Shown here piece after piece: positions 13,177-19,185 of a DNA stretch of 29,098 nt. Numbering within the stretch: position 1 is the stretch's first letter; each line of letters begins with the position of its first letter. The notes beneath the pieces are model-generated. The model saw only the letters and a list, made by a program, of their open reading frames with translations, ran no database searches and was not told the origin of the DNA. This DNA is from JBBTYG01 sp964418085 (GTDB lineage: Bacteria > Patescibacteriota > Minisyncoccia > UBA6257 > 2-01-FULL-56-20), in contig CAYQKB010000008.1 of NCBI GenBank assembly GCA_964418085.1, positions 1 through 29,098 of the forward strand, written 5' to 3'. The position numbers were made by a program, and so were the translations under genes.

Positions 13177-15729
13177 ATGATCACGGACGCCGTAGTGCAG
13201 TATATAAAAGACTCTCTTACGGCAGGAAAAACCGAAGATGAAATAATAAAAACTCTTGTTGACGCCAAGTGGCCGTATAACGACGTGTTTTCAGCAGTCG
13301 CGAAAGTTAAGCTCGAAAGATCAGCCCAGGCCACTCCTTCCGTGGCAACACCCGTAAATTATCAGGCCGCGACGGAGCCGCAACAGCAAGCCAAGCCACA
13401 AAGCCAGTCGGCGCAGCAGAATCCATATACAAATTTTCCGGCGCGGATGCCACAATCTGCGACACTAGCACAGCCGGCCGCGAACCCGACCGACGCAGCG
13501 CAAACACCTTCAGAGATTCAAAAACCACAGAGCGATCTCATACGAATAATTTCCCAAACAGGAACTGATGACGGACCACGCAGGCCGAAAAAACCGGCGC
13601 GCTTTCTTGCGCCCGGCCTTATCGTTGTCCTCCTTCTTGCTATGGGCGGAGTGACCGCAGCGCAATTTACTGGGCTCATACAGCTTCCATTCCTTGGCCC
13701 TAACCCGCAAAAGCTTTTTGAAAATGGGATTACAAATATCGCACACATCCAGACGCTCACGTACGAGGGCACCATATCCATAACATCGGAGCCGAAAGAC
13801 CCAACAACCGTCCCCATGGTAAGTCAGCAGATTGAAAAACAAAACGGACCGACGCCGGACCTAGTACTTAATCCTCCGGCAGTGAAGCTTACGGTAAAAA
13901 CATCGGGCTCATTCGACAAAAATATTTCCTCAAGCACCGACGGTGAGGCAAAACTTTCGGCTGATTTCCAATATGCGGACATAGCCGGCAACGTGGACAT
14001 TGAGTTTATAAAAAAGGGCACAACATATTATGTTCGGCTTAATTCAATAAAATTACCCGACGTACTCACCGCCGACCCAACTTTTGCAGCAGCTACAACC
14101 GCCGTCACCGGAAAGTGGATAAAAATAACGCCGGAGAGCATCAACCAGCTTGCGCAGATGGGAATAAGCGCCAACAGCATGCCGCTTCCTTTTGCGGCGC
14201 CAGACAACGCGGAACAAAAGGCAATGATACAACAAGTGCAGACCGTGTATCAGCGCATTCTTCGGCTTGCGGTTGAAGAAAAAGTTTTTGCATTCAGAGA
14301 AGACCCCAAGAAAGAAACTCTCGGCGACTCTTCGGCGTATCATTACAGTATAAAAATCCAGGGAGATAAAATCCCCAATCTCTATAAGCGTTTCATAACC
14401 GAGGCGACGAGCACGCTTGGACTGCCCGGGATGCCGATCACATTCGATCAAAAGAAATACGACTCGCTCGCCGGGAAAGATTTTCAATCAATCGTGGATA
14501 ATTTCAATAAGAATATGACGTGGGAACTGTGGGTTGATACGGCAATAGAGTTCATTACAAAAGGATCGTTCGCATTCAAAGTGCTTCCGGTTTCAGATTC
14601 CGCGACGCAGTATCGGCTCACTGTTGCGAGTACGCTTACAAATATCAATAAGCCAATCGTGGTACAAGAGCCGACGGACTCGATATCGGTTATGGATGCG
14701 ATGGTTTCGATTGGGCTTATGAGTCAAACGGGCGGGTCCGGCAGTAGTGAGCTCGCAAAGGAACAGCGGGATTCGACCCGAATAAGCGATCTCCAAACGC
14801 TCAAATCAGTTATTTCACTTTATCTTGCTGATGTTGCAAACCCGCGTTTGTGCGCCGCAAAAACTATTTATGCCTCGGGAAAAATCACCCTACCCATCGG
14901 CACAAGCTGGGGAGCCAGTGCAAATATGGGCAGGACTAATATAAATGGAACCGGGTGGATTCCGGTGAATCTCCAAAGCATCAGCAGCGGCTCTCCTATC
15001 GGAAGCCTGGCCGTAGATCCATTAAATGACGGAAATTCTGGCTTTGTATACACATACGCATGCGACCCAGCCACAGATGGTTTCAAGTTCAGTGCCAGGA
15101 TTGAAAGCCAGAAATATGGAGCTGGAGGAAGATCTGATGTTGTAAGCACCGATGGCGGAAATGATCCGAACAGATTTGAAGTTGGGAGTAACCTGAAAAT
15201 CTTCGGGCCGGCGCAGCTGCCTCAATTGCAGACATCACAATCAAATCAAAATCACTCAGATCCCTTTGGCATGTTGTCAGCACAGCAAGCTGGCCGTGAC
15301 GCACGGAGAATTGCGGACTTGAATAATATGCGAGCTATTCTCGAGTTGTACTACGACAAGTGTGGATATTATCCGGGGCCGACACTTCCGGCGGGGACTC
15401 CGGGGAGTATGTCACTGCTACCGGGACAACAATGCCCAAGCGCTGACAAGTCAATCGGCGCGCATGTTTCTCCAAATAAAGGGAGCTGGATCGAAAAAGA
15501 TGGTCTTGCGGCAGTGCTCCTTGAAAGCGGAATCGTCCCACAAGTTCCGAACGATCCGTTAATGCCAAATGCTTTATCATATGCATATGCCGTGAATACA
15601 ACTCATGATTCATATGTACTCCGAGCCCAACTTGAAACTCAAAATAGTGTTCTCAATAGAGATGTCGATGGGACGGTATACGGCGTCGACTGTTCTGATG
15701 CGAATAAAATGTATTGCGTGAAGTTCTAA
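13177..15729 (+). CDS. Membrane-anchored surface protein with two pilin-like domains
   Basis: 850 residues. Residues 1-48 form a cytoplasmic helical module (VQYIKDSLTAGKTEDEIIKTLVDAKWPYNDVF) like those on many CPR membrane proteins. Residues 50-140 are a Gln/Pro/Ala-rich linker. One transmembrane helix lies at about 145-165 (FLAPGLIVVLLLAMGGVTAAQF). Residues 170-510 are an extracellular domain of long beta strands, possibly LppX/LolA-like in style (KWIKITPE, TWELWVDTAIEFITKGSFAF). Two related pilin-like domains follow, each beginning with a helix R-I-x-DL..(M/L)..I..LYL (about 532 and 705). The second has CGYYPG...GSWIEKDG, VPNDPL and YAYAVNTTHDSYVLRAQLE, as in type II pseudopilin GspG. The usual N-terminal prepilin helix is absent from both. 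Function unknown; surface adhesion or structure is likely. Confidence 0.8.
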   Translation: MITDAVVQYIKDSLTAGKTEDEIIKTLVDAKWPYNDVFSAVAKVKLERSAQATPSVATPVNYQAATEPQQQAKPQSQSAQQNPYTNFPARMPQSATLAQPAANPTDAAQTPSEIQKPQSDLIRIISQTGTDDGPRRPKKPARFLAPGLIVVLLLAMGGVTAAQFTGLIQLPFLGPNPQKLFENGITNIAHIQTLTYEGTISITSEPKDPTTVPMVSQQIEKQNGPTPDLVLNPPAVKLTVKTSGSFDKNISSSTDGEAKLSADFQYADIAGNVDIEFIKKGTTYYVRLNSIKLPDVLTADPTFAAATTAVTGKWIKITPESINQLAQMGISANSMPLPFAAPDNAEQKAMIQQVQTVYQRILRLAVEEKVFAFREDPKKETLGDSSAYHYSIKIQGDKIPNLYKRFITEATSTLGLPGMPITFDQKKYDSLAGKDFQSIVDNFNKNMTWELWVDTAIEFITKGSFAFKVLPVSDSATQYRLTVASTLTNINKPIVVQEPTDSISVMDAMVSIGLMSQTGGSGSSELAKEQRDSTRISDLQTLKSVISLYLADVANPRLCAAKTIYASGKITLPIGTSWGASANMGRTNINGTGWIPVNLQSISSGSPIGSLAVDPLNDGNSGFVYTYACDPATDGFKFSARIESQKYGAGGRSDVVSTDGGNDPNRFEVGSNLKIFGPAQLPQLQTSQSNQNHSDPFGMLSAQQAGRDARRIADLNNMRAILELYYDKCGYYPGPTLPAGTPGSMSLLPGQQCPSADKSIGAHVSPNKGSWIEKDGLAAVLLESGIVPQVPNDPLMPNALSYAYAVNTTHDSYVLRAQLETQNSVLNRDVDGTVYGVDCSDANKMYCVKF

Positions 15730-15765
15730 AAAATCATCATGTATTTATTTTTTCCTAGACGGAGA

Positions 15766-15854
15766 AGCAGGGCTTGTGGGGTCATCCGGAGCGTGGCGAC
15801 GCGAGGCAGAGGAATTTTTCAGTCAGAAAAATATCCGACCCCACAAGCCCTGCT
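15766..15854. repeat. Foldback element 1, 18-bp perfect arms
   Basis: AGCAGGGCTTGTGGGGTC (15766-15783) is the exact reverse complement of 15837-15854. The 53-nt interior carries the core ATCCGGAGCGTGGCGACGCG followed by AGGCAGAGGAATTTTT, and a small stem ATTTTTC-agtca-GAAAAAT. The same core occurs in opposite orientation in the large element 16451-16815. It lies just after a gene stop and just before the infC promoter. No T-run follows, so it is not a classic terminator. Confidence 0.75.
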
Positions 15855-15866
15855 TTGGAGGCATTT

Positions 15867-15895
15867 TTGACACCGCCTCCTCCACCCTGTATCAT
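15867..15895 (+). promoter_or_regulatory. Sigma70-type promoter of the infC operon
   Basis: TTGACA (15867-15872), 17 bp, TATCAT (15890-15895). Expected +1 near 15902, giving a 28-nt leader before the proposed AUA start. Confidence 0.7.
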
Positions 15896-15929
15896 CAATT
15901 CACGTCAGGAAATTTTGTTTTAGAAAACC

Positions 15930-16436
15930 ATAGATACACCACGAATCAATTCAAAAATAGTTGCGCCAGAGCTCCGTGTTATAGGCGAAAACGGAGAAAG
16001 TCTCGGCGTGATGAAGCGCGATGCGGCGCTTGCGCTTGTGAAGCCGGAGCTGGGACTCGACCTTATTGAGATAGTACCCCTTGCAACTCCGCCCGTGGCG
16101 CGCGTGATGAGCTTCGACAAATATCGCTACGAGCGGACAAAGCAGATGAAAAAAGAGCGGCTCGCTCAAAAGAGCGCGGGGCTGAAACAAGTGCAGATCA
16201 GCGCGCGGGCGGCGCCGAACGATTTTCTCATCAAGGCACAGCTTGCGGACAAGTTTATTTTGGAAGGGCACCAGGTTGAGATCAATATGCGCCTCCGCGG
16301 TCGGGAAAAATATCTCAAGGATTGGGCGCGAAAAAAGATGGAAGAGTTTGTGGGAATGATTACGGCGGAGCATAAGCGGATCAGCGACACGAAGTTCGGC
16401 GGAAGAGGCATGAGTATGCTTATTGCCAAAAAGTAG
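15930..16436 (+). CDS. infC: Translation initiation factor IF-3
   Basis: IF-3 binds the 30S subunit and checks the start codon. From the proposed AUA start at 15930 the protein has 168 residues, the normal length. The N-terminal domain begins DTPRINSKIVAPELRVIGEN and continues GESLGVM, matching the family. The linker is Lys/Arg-rich (YRYERTKQMKKERL) and the C-terminal domain has SARAAPNDFLIKAQLADKFI, VEINMRLRGRE and MSMLIAKK. An in-frame TAG at 15921 and the absence of ATG, GTG or TTG before 16008 mean that any standard start would delete about 26 residues of the conserved domain. Rare start codons (AUU in E. coli) are known for infC and allow self-control. First gene of infC-rpmI-rplT. Confidence 0.93.
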   Translation: MDTPRINSKIVAPELRVIGENGESLGVMKRDAALALVKPELGLDLIEIVPLATPPVARVMSFDKYRYERTKQMKKERLAQKSAGLKQVQISARAAPNDFLIKAQLADKFILEGHQVEINMRLRGREKYLKDWARKKMEEFVGMITAEHKRISDTKFGGRGMSMLIAKK

Positions 16437-16450
16437 TTGATTGGCCACGA

Positions 16451-16815
16451 GAAATATAAACTTTTGGAGTACAGATATTTTCTTGCTCAGCCCCTATCCC
16501 AAAACTACCCCATCCCGCGTTGCTCGGAGATGTGTCGATCCCGCACGGCGCGCTGAGGAAGCTGTGGTGTATCCACTGCGACCGAGGCGCAACACAGCGG
16601 GGCGACACACCGCCGAGCAACCCCTTGGGATATGGCACATTTTTATACACTCTGCGGCGCTCCTCCTTGGCGTACGTCCAGTACACCTTCGTCGTCGCTT
16701 CTTGATTGTATAAAAATATGCTTATATCGCGGGCGGGGCAGTTTTGGGATAGGGGCTTGAAATTCTTCTTCCTCGCGCCCGCCGCGCTCCGGATGCCTCC
16801 GAAAGTTTATATTTT
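16451..16815. repeat. Large foldback element 2 (about 365 nt) between infC and rpmI
   Basis: The whole 520-nt gap is mostly one foldable unit. Outer helix: 16451-16469 with 16797-16815 (19 pairs, two G-U on the plus strand). Inner helix: AGCCCCTATCCCAAAACT (16489-16506) with 16740-16757, 18 perfect pairs, extended by CCCC and CCCGCG pairs. Inside are two arms: 16519-16537 with 16603-16621 (17 of 19), and 16629-16650 with 16708-16728. Between outer and inner helix the right strand holds the core (minus strand GCATCCGGAGCGCGGCGGGC, then GCGAGGAAGAAGAATTT) shared with element 1. No protein is encoded. It lies inside the infC-rpmI-rplT transcript unless rpmI has its own promoter. Confidence 0.75.
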
Positions 16816-16958
16816 CCCCTACTAACAGGCAGTACTTTTTCGAGAAAAAAGGAATGTTGTTTTTTGAGGAATCGAGAATTTGCTAAATATAAACCTATTG
16901 TGTACACTATCCGCATTGGTCAAGTGGCCATTTTTTAAATTAAGTAAAGTAAAAAGGT

Positions 16959-17126
16959 ATGAAAAACAGCATCACAAAGCGAATACGATTTACGAAGAAC
17001 GGGAAGATGATCCGGCGCCCGATGGGAACCGACCATTTCCGCGTTCGGAAAAATCAAAAGAGTATTAGGAACAGACGAAAGACGCTTTCACTTGACTACC
17101 CGATAAAAAAGTTAGTAAGCTATTAA
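16959..17126 (+). CDS. rpmI: Ribosomal protein bL35
   Basis: 55 residues. bL35 is a small basic protein of the large ribosomal subunit. The sequence has the family pattern: start MKNSITKRIRFTKNGKMIRR, then RPMGTDHFRVRKNQKSIRNR and a C-terminal LSLDYPIKKLVSY. It is slightly shorter than the usual 60-65 residues. The conserved Lys-rich N-terminus with T-x-x-x-KR-(F/I)-x-x-T-x-(N/S)-G-K is visible. Position between infC and rplT is the standard order. There is no clear Shine-Dalgarno before the ATG (AAAAAGGT is the nearest purine run). Confidence 0.93.
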   Translation: MKNSITKRIRFTKNGKMIRRPMGTDHFRVRKNQKSIRNRRKTLSLDYPIKKLVSY

Positions 17127-17136
17127 ACTAAGAAGT

Positions 17137-17226
17137 AATTTTCAATTTTACAATTATCAATTTTCAATAAATTCTAAATTTCTTAATTTTCATTGAAAAT
17201 TGAAAATTAGAAATTAAAAATTATTT
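17137..17226. repeat. AT-rich inverted repeat region before rplT
   Basis: Iterated TTTTCAATT/AATTGAAAA words: AATTTTCAATTTTACAATT on the left and CATTGAAAATTGAAAATTAG on the right fold back on each other. A second copy of the same type lies before rpsR (22176-22266). Confidence 0.65.
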
Positions 17227-17233
17227 AACCACC

Positions 17234-17578
17234 ATGCCACGAGTAAAACGAGGAGTAAACGCACATAAGCACCGGGAAAAACTTTTAAAGCTTACTAAGG
17301 GCTTTAAGTGGAGCAGGAAGTCGAAAGAACGCGCCGCGAAGGAAGCGCTGCTGCACGGTCTTACCCGGATGTTCCGCGGCCGGAAAGAAAAGAAACGCGT
17401 ATTTCGCCAGCTATGGAACACAAAAATTAATGCGGGTGTGCGCCCGGAGGGAATTAGCTACAGCAAATTTATTGCGGCACTGAAGACAAAGAATGTCCGG
17501 CTCGACAGAAAAGTTCTCGCGGATCTCGCAGAACATGAACCGGCGGTATTTAAGAAGGTGGTTGAGTTTGTGAAGTGA
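17234..17578 (+). CDS. rplT: Ribosomal protein bL20
   Basis: 114 residues, normal length. bL20 binds 23S rRNA early in large-subunit assembly and in several bacteria represses its own operon. The N-terminal basic extension MPRVKRGVNAHKHREKLLKL matches the family start MxRVKRGV. It is followed by KGFKWSRKSKERAAKEALLHG, the usual RRRxFRxLWxxxINA segment as KKRVFRQLWNTKINAGVR, GISYSKFIAALK and the helix LADLAEHEPAVFKKVVEFVK. Third gene of the infC operon. No bL20-type leader was identified with certainty; element 2 upstream is the only candidate. Confidence 0.97.
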   Translation: MPRVKRGVNAHKHREKLLKLTKGFKWSRKSKERAAKEALLHGLTRMFRGRKEKKRVFRQLWNTKINAGVRPEGISYSKFIAALKTKNVRLDRKVLADLAEHEPAVFKKVVEFVK

Positions 17579-17587
17579 CATTCTGAT

Positions 17588-17657
17588 GTCATCACGAGGG
17601 TTGCCTCAACCCGTGGCGATCCAGATTTCTGGATTGCTTCGCCCAGCTCGCAATGAC
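17588..17657. repeat. Interspersed palindrome of the GTCAT...ATGAC type
   Basis: GTCATCACGAG on the left pairs with CTCGCAATGAC on the right, with an inner perfect palindrome ATCCAGATTTCTGGAT and a side hairpin GGTTGCCTCAACC. Read on the minus strand it begins GTCATTGCGAG and contains GAAGCAATCCAG, a motif I know as a scattered repeat in many bacteria. It starts 9 nt after rplT. Confidence 0.65.
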
Positions 17658-17703
17658 AAAATACTTTGATAAAAACGTAGTTTTTGCTTACGTTGAAAGC
17701 ACT

Positions 17704-17784
17704 GGGCAGGTGGCGAAACGGCAGACGCACTAGCTTTAGGAGCTAGCGCCGAAAGGCATGAGGGTTCGAGTCCCTCCCTGCCCA
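17704..17784 (+). tRNA. tRNA-Leu, anticodon UAG
   Basis: 81 nt. Acceptor GGGCAGG pairs with CCTGCCC, discriminator A at 17784. The anticodon stem CTAGC/GCTAG holds the loop TTTAGGA with anticodon TAG, reading CUA and other CUN leucine codons. A variable arm GCGCCGAAAGGC follows, as expected for a class II tRNA, and the T arm is GAGGG-ttcgagt-CCCTC. CCA is not encoded (next bases CAA). Confidence 0.95.
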
Positions 17785-17814
17785 CAAAATAATCCGATTT
17801 TTCCGTTTTGTGCG

Positions 17815-17843
17815 TTGACCCCATTTTTCTCCGGTGGTATATT
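17815..17843 (+). promoter_or_regulatory. Sigma70-type promoter of the small gene at 17914
   Basis: TTGACC (17815-17820), 17 bp, TATATT (17838-17843). Expected +1 near 17850, giving a leader of about 64 nt. Confidence 0.65.
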
Positions 17844-17913
17844 TTAACTGTTGTCCAAACGGAATTGGCAACCTCAGCCGCGAGAGGGCGGCATTTCAGC
17901 AGATTGAAAACCT

Positions 17914-18141
17914 ATGGCCTGCAGGATCTGCGACAGCCCGCACGGCTGCATACACACCAACATCACCTCAACCGACAGAGCTTCGCTTGAAGAGCTTGCT
18001 GAACGATTGGGAGGGCTCGACGGACTCACGTTCGAAGAGCACTTCCAACCCAAGAAAGCCCGGGGACACCGCGCACGAAGTCCCGAAGCACAGCTCCAGC
18101 CGGAACTCGAACCAGAGTTCGATCCGGAAGAAGAGGACTGA
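17914..18141 (+). CDS. Small acidic protein with Cys-rich N-terminus
   Basis: 75 residues, family not recognised. It starts MACRICDSPHGCIH, with three Cys and two His that could bind a metal. A helix STDRASLEELAERLGGL follows, then a basic patch KKARGHRARSPE, and the protein ends in an acidic tail (LQPELEPEFDPEEED). It is a single-gene unit with a good promoter (17815) and terminator (18191), which supports a real transcript. There is no strong Shine-Dalgarno (CAGATTGAAAACCT precedes the ATG). Two other frames are open over part of this stretch, so the protein call is moderate. Confidence 0.5.
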   Translation: MACRICDSPHGCIHTNITSTDRASLEELAERLGGLDGLTFEEHFQPKKARGHRARSPEAQLQPELEPEFDPEEED

Positions 18142-18157
18142 TACCTGCTCCAGCATT

Positions 18158-18209
18158 CCGGCTCCGCAGAGCCGGCCTCATCAAACTCAACTCCGACCCC
18201 GCGTCGGAG
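18158..18209 (+). terminator. Tandem hairpins with intrinsic terminator
   Basis: First CCGGCTC-cgca-GAGCCGG (18158-18175), then CTCCGAC-cccgc-GTCGGAG (18191-18209) followed by CATTTTTTT. The second is the terminator proper. Confidence 0.85.
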
Positions 18210-18234
18210 CATTTTTTTATATTTTGACATCAAC

Positions 18235-18264
18235 TTGACAAAATCTTCATTTTCATGGCATAAT
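18235..18264 (+). promoter_or_regulatory. Sigma70-type promoter of the membrane protein at 18358
   Basis: Perfect TTGACA (18235-18240), 18 bp, CATAAT (18259-18264). The expected leader is about 87 nt. Confidence 0.6.
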
Positions 18265-18357
18265 GCATTCAGTTTCGCGCTTTACTTTCCGCCTTGTGGC
18301 GGGACGATTTAAAAACGTGAATCGGATTAACAACTGAAAAAACCCGAAAGGAAAATT

Positions 18358-18855
18358 ATGATTCGATTAATTGCAACCACGCCGATAGCGGCGGGGGTCG
18401 GATTCGCAACCCTCTACTTCCTGCTCCTATCCGCACTCTCACCGGAATTGCCCCAGAGCGAGAAGATAAAGACGGCAGTCGCCTGTAGTCTTGCTGCCGC
18501 CTTCTTCATGTCGGTGCCGATGATTATCGCCGAATGGCTTGGGATTGGAAAACCAGCTAGCTGGCGATGGCTTAAACATAGGGTCAATTACTGCGTCGCG
18601 GGAAGAGTGGACGACGACAAGGGAACGATTCTCTGTACGCACTGTCGCGGCAAAACCTCGGTCTTTCGATTTGAGATACTCTTGCCCACGGAAGTAGCCG
18701 CGGGAAAGGTATTTGCGATCTATCCAAGCAGAGAAGATTTTTGGAAAGGCGGCGACCTCGCGCCAGACCTGAATTACATCGTCCTCTTCGCGGATGAACT
18801 CGCAGCGCGGAAAGCGCAGCCCGGATGGCGAGCATCTCCTGCACGTGCAGTATAA
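18358..18855 (+). CDS. Two-helix membrane protein with cytoplasmic CxxC domain
   Basis: 165 residues, no family recognised. Two transmembrane helices lie at about 8-28 (IAAGVGFATLYFLLLSAL) and 40-62 (TAVACSLAAAFFMSVPMIIAEWLG), so both ends are probably cytoplasmic. The C-terminal domain (about 70-155) has VNYCVAGRVDDDKGTILCTHCRGKT, with Cys near 78 and a CTHC pair, followed by beta-rich sequence up to YIVLFADELAA. A metal site or a redox pair is possible. AAAGGA stands at a good distance before the ATG. Single-gene unit with its own promoter and terminator. Confidence 0.7.
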   Translation: MIRLIATTPIAAGVGFATLYFLLLSALSPELPQSEKIKTAVACSLAAAFFMSVPMIIAEWLGIGKPASWRWLKHRVNYCVAGRVDDDKGTILCTHCRGKTSVFRFEILLPTEVAAGKVFAIYPSREDFWKGGDLAPDLNYIVLFADELAARKAQPGWRASPARAV

Positions 18856-18880
18856 AAAACCCGCCGTAAACAAAAAAATT

Positions 18881-18906
18881 CCCCGTTGGATATCAAATCC
18901 ACGGGG
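18881..18906 (+). terminator. Intrinsic terminator
   Basis: CCCCG-t-TGGAT, loop ATCAA, ATCCA-CGGGG with one bulged T, followed by CGTTTTTTT. Confidence 0.85.
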
Positions 18907-18960
18907 CGTTTTTTTACTCACGATTGCCGGTTTTATAAATTGATTTTGACCCTGTTTTTA

Positions 18961-18969
18961 TGCTAGAAT
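18961..18969 (+). promoter_or_regulatory. Extended -10 promoter, probable for gyrB
   Basis: TGC-TAGAAT, an extended -10 element. Expected +1 near 18976, leaving an untranslated leader of about 210 nt before gyrB. Confidence 0.45.
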
Positions 18970-19158
18970 TTGGGCGTATCCGAAAACCCCCATTCTGCAC
19001 ACACACCGATATTTTCGGCTGCAAACCGCGAATCCTTCCTCGGAGTAGAGTCTACACCGTCGTCGGGCTTAGCGGTTTTCGCTCGAAAATCTCGGCATGG
19101 TGCGACGAAAGAGGGTTTCCGGACATGCCCCAGCGTTGATTTGTTGATTTTGCCCCCG

Positions 19159-19176
19159 ACGCGATTCGCGTTTTTT
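19159..19176 (+). promoter_or_regulatory. Terminator-like hairpin in the gyrB leader
   Basis: ACGCG-att-CGCGT followed by TTTTT, ending 9 nt before the gyrB ATG. The short stem and T-run could act as an attenuator. Confidence 0.35.
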
Positions 19177-19185
19177 ATATTAACC

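Noticed and set aside
16440..16720. Open frames in the infC-rpmI gap
   Set aside because: They are produced by the GC-rich palindromic arms; none resembles a protein, and they mirror each other across strands.
16451..16815. Group I or group II intron, or an integron attC site
   Set aside because: No intron core motifs, no domain V and no intron ORF were seen. attC sites would show GTTRRRY and RYYYAAC boxes at the ends and should border cassettes; neither is evident.
18970..19185. 72-codon N-terminal extension of GyrB
   Set aside because: MAKKEG begins just before the conserved ATPase part; the extension has no family resemblance and includes a terminator-like hairpin.
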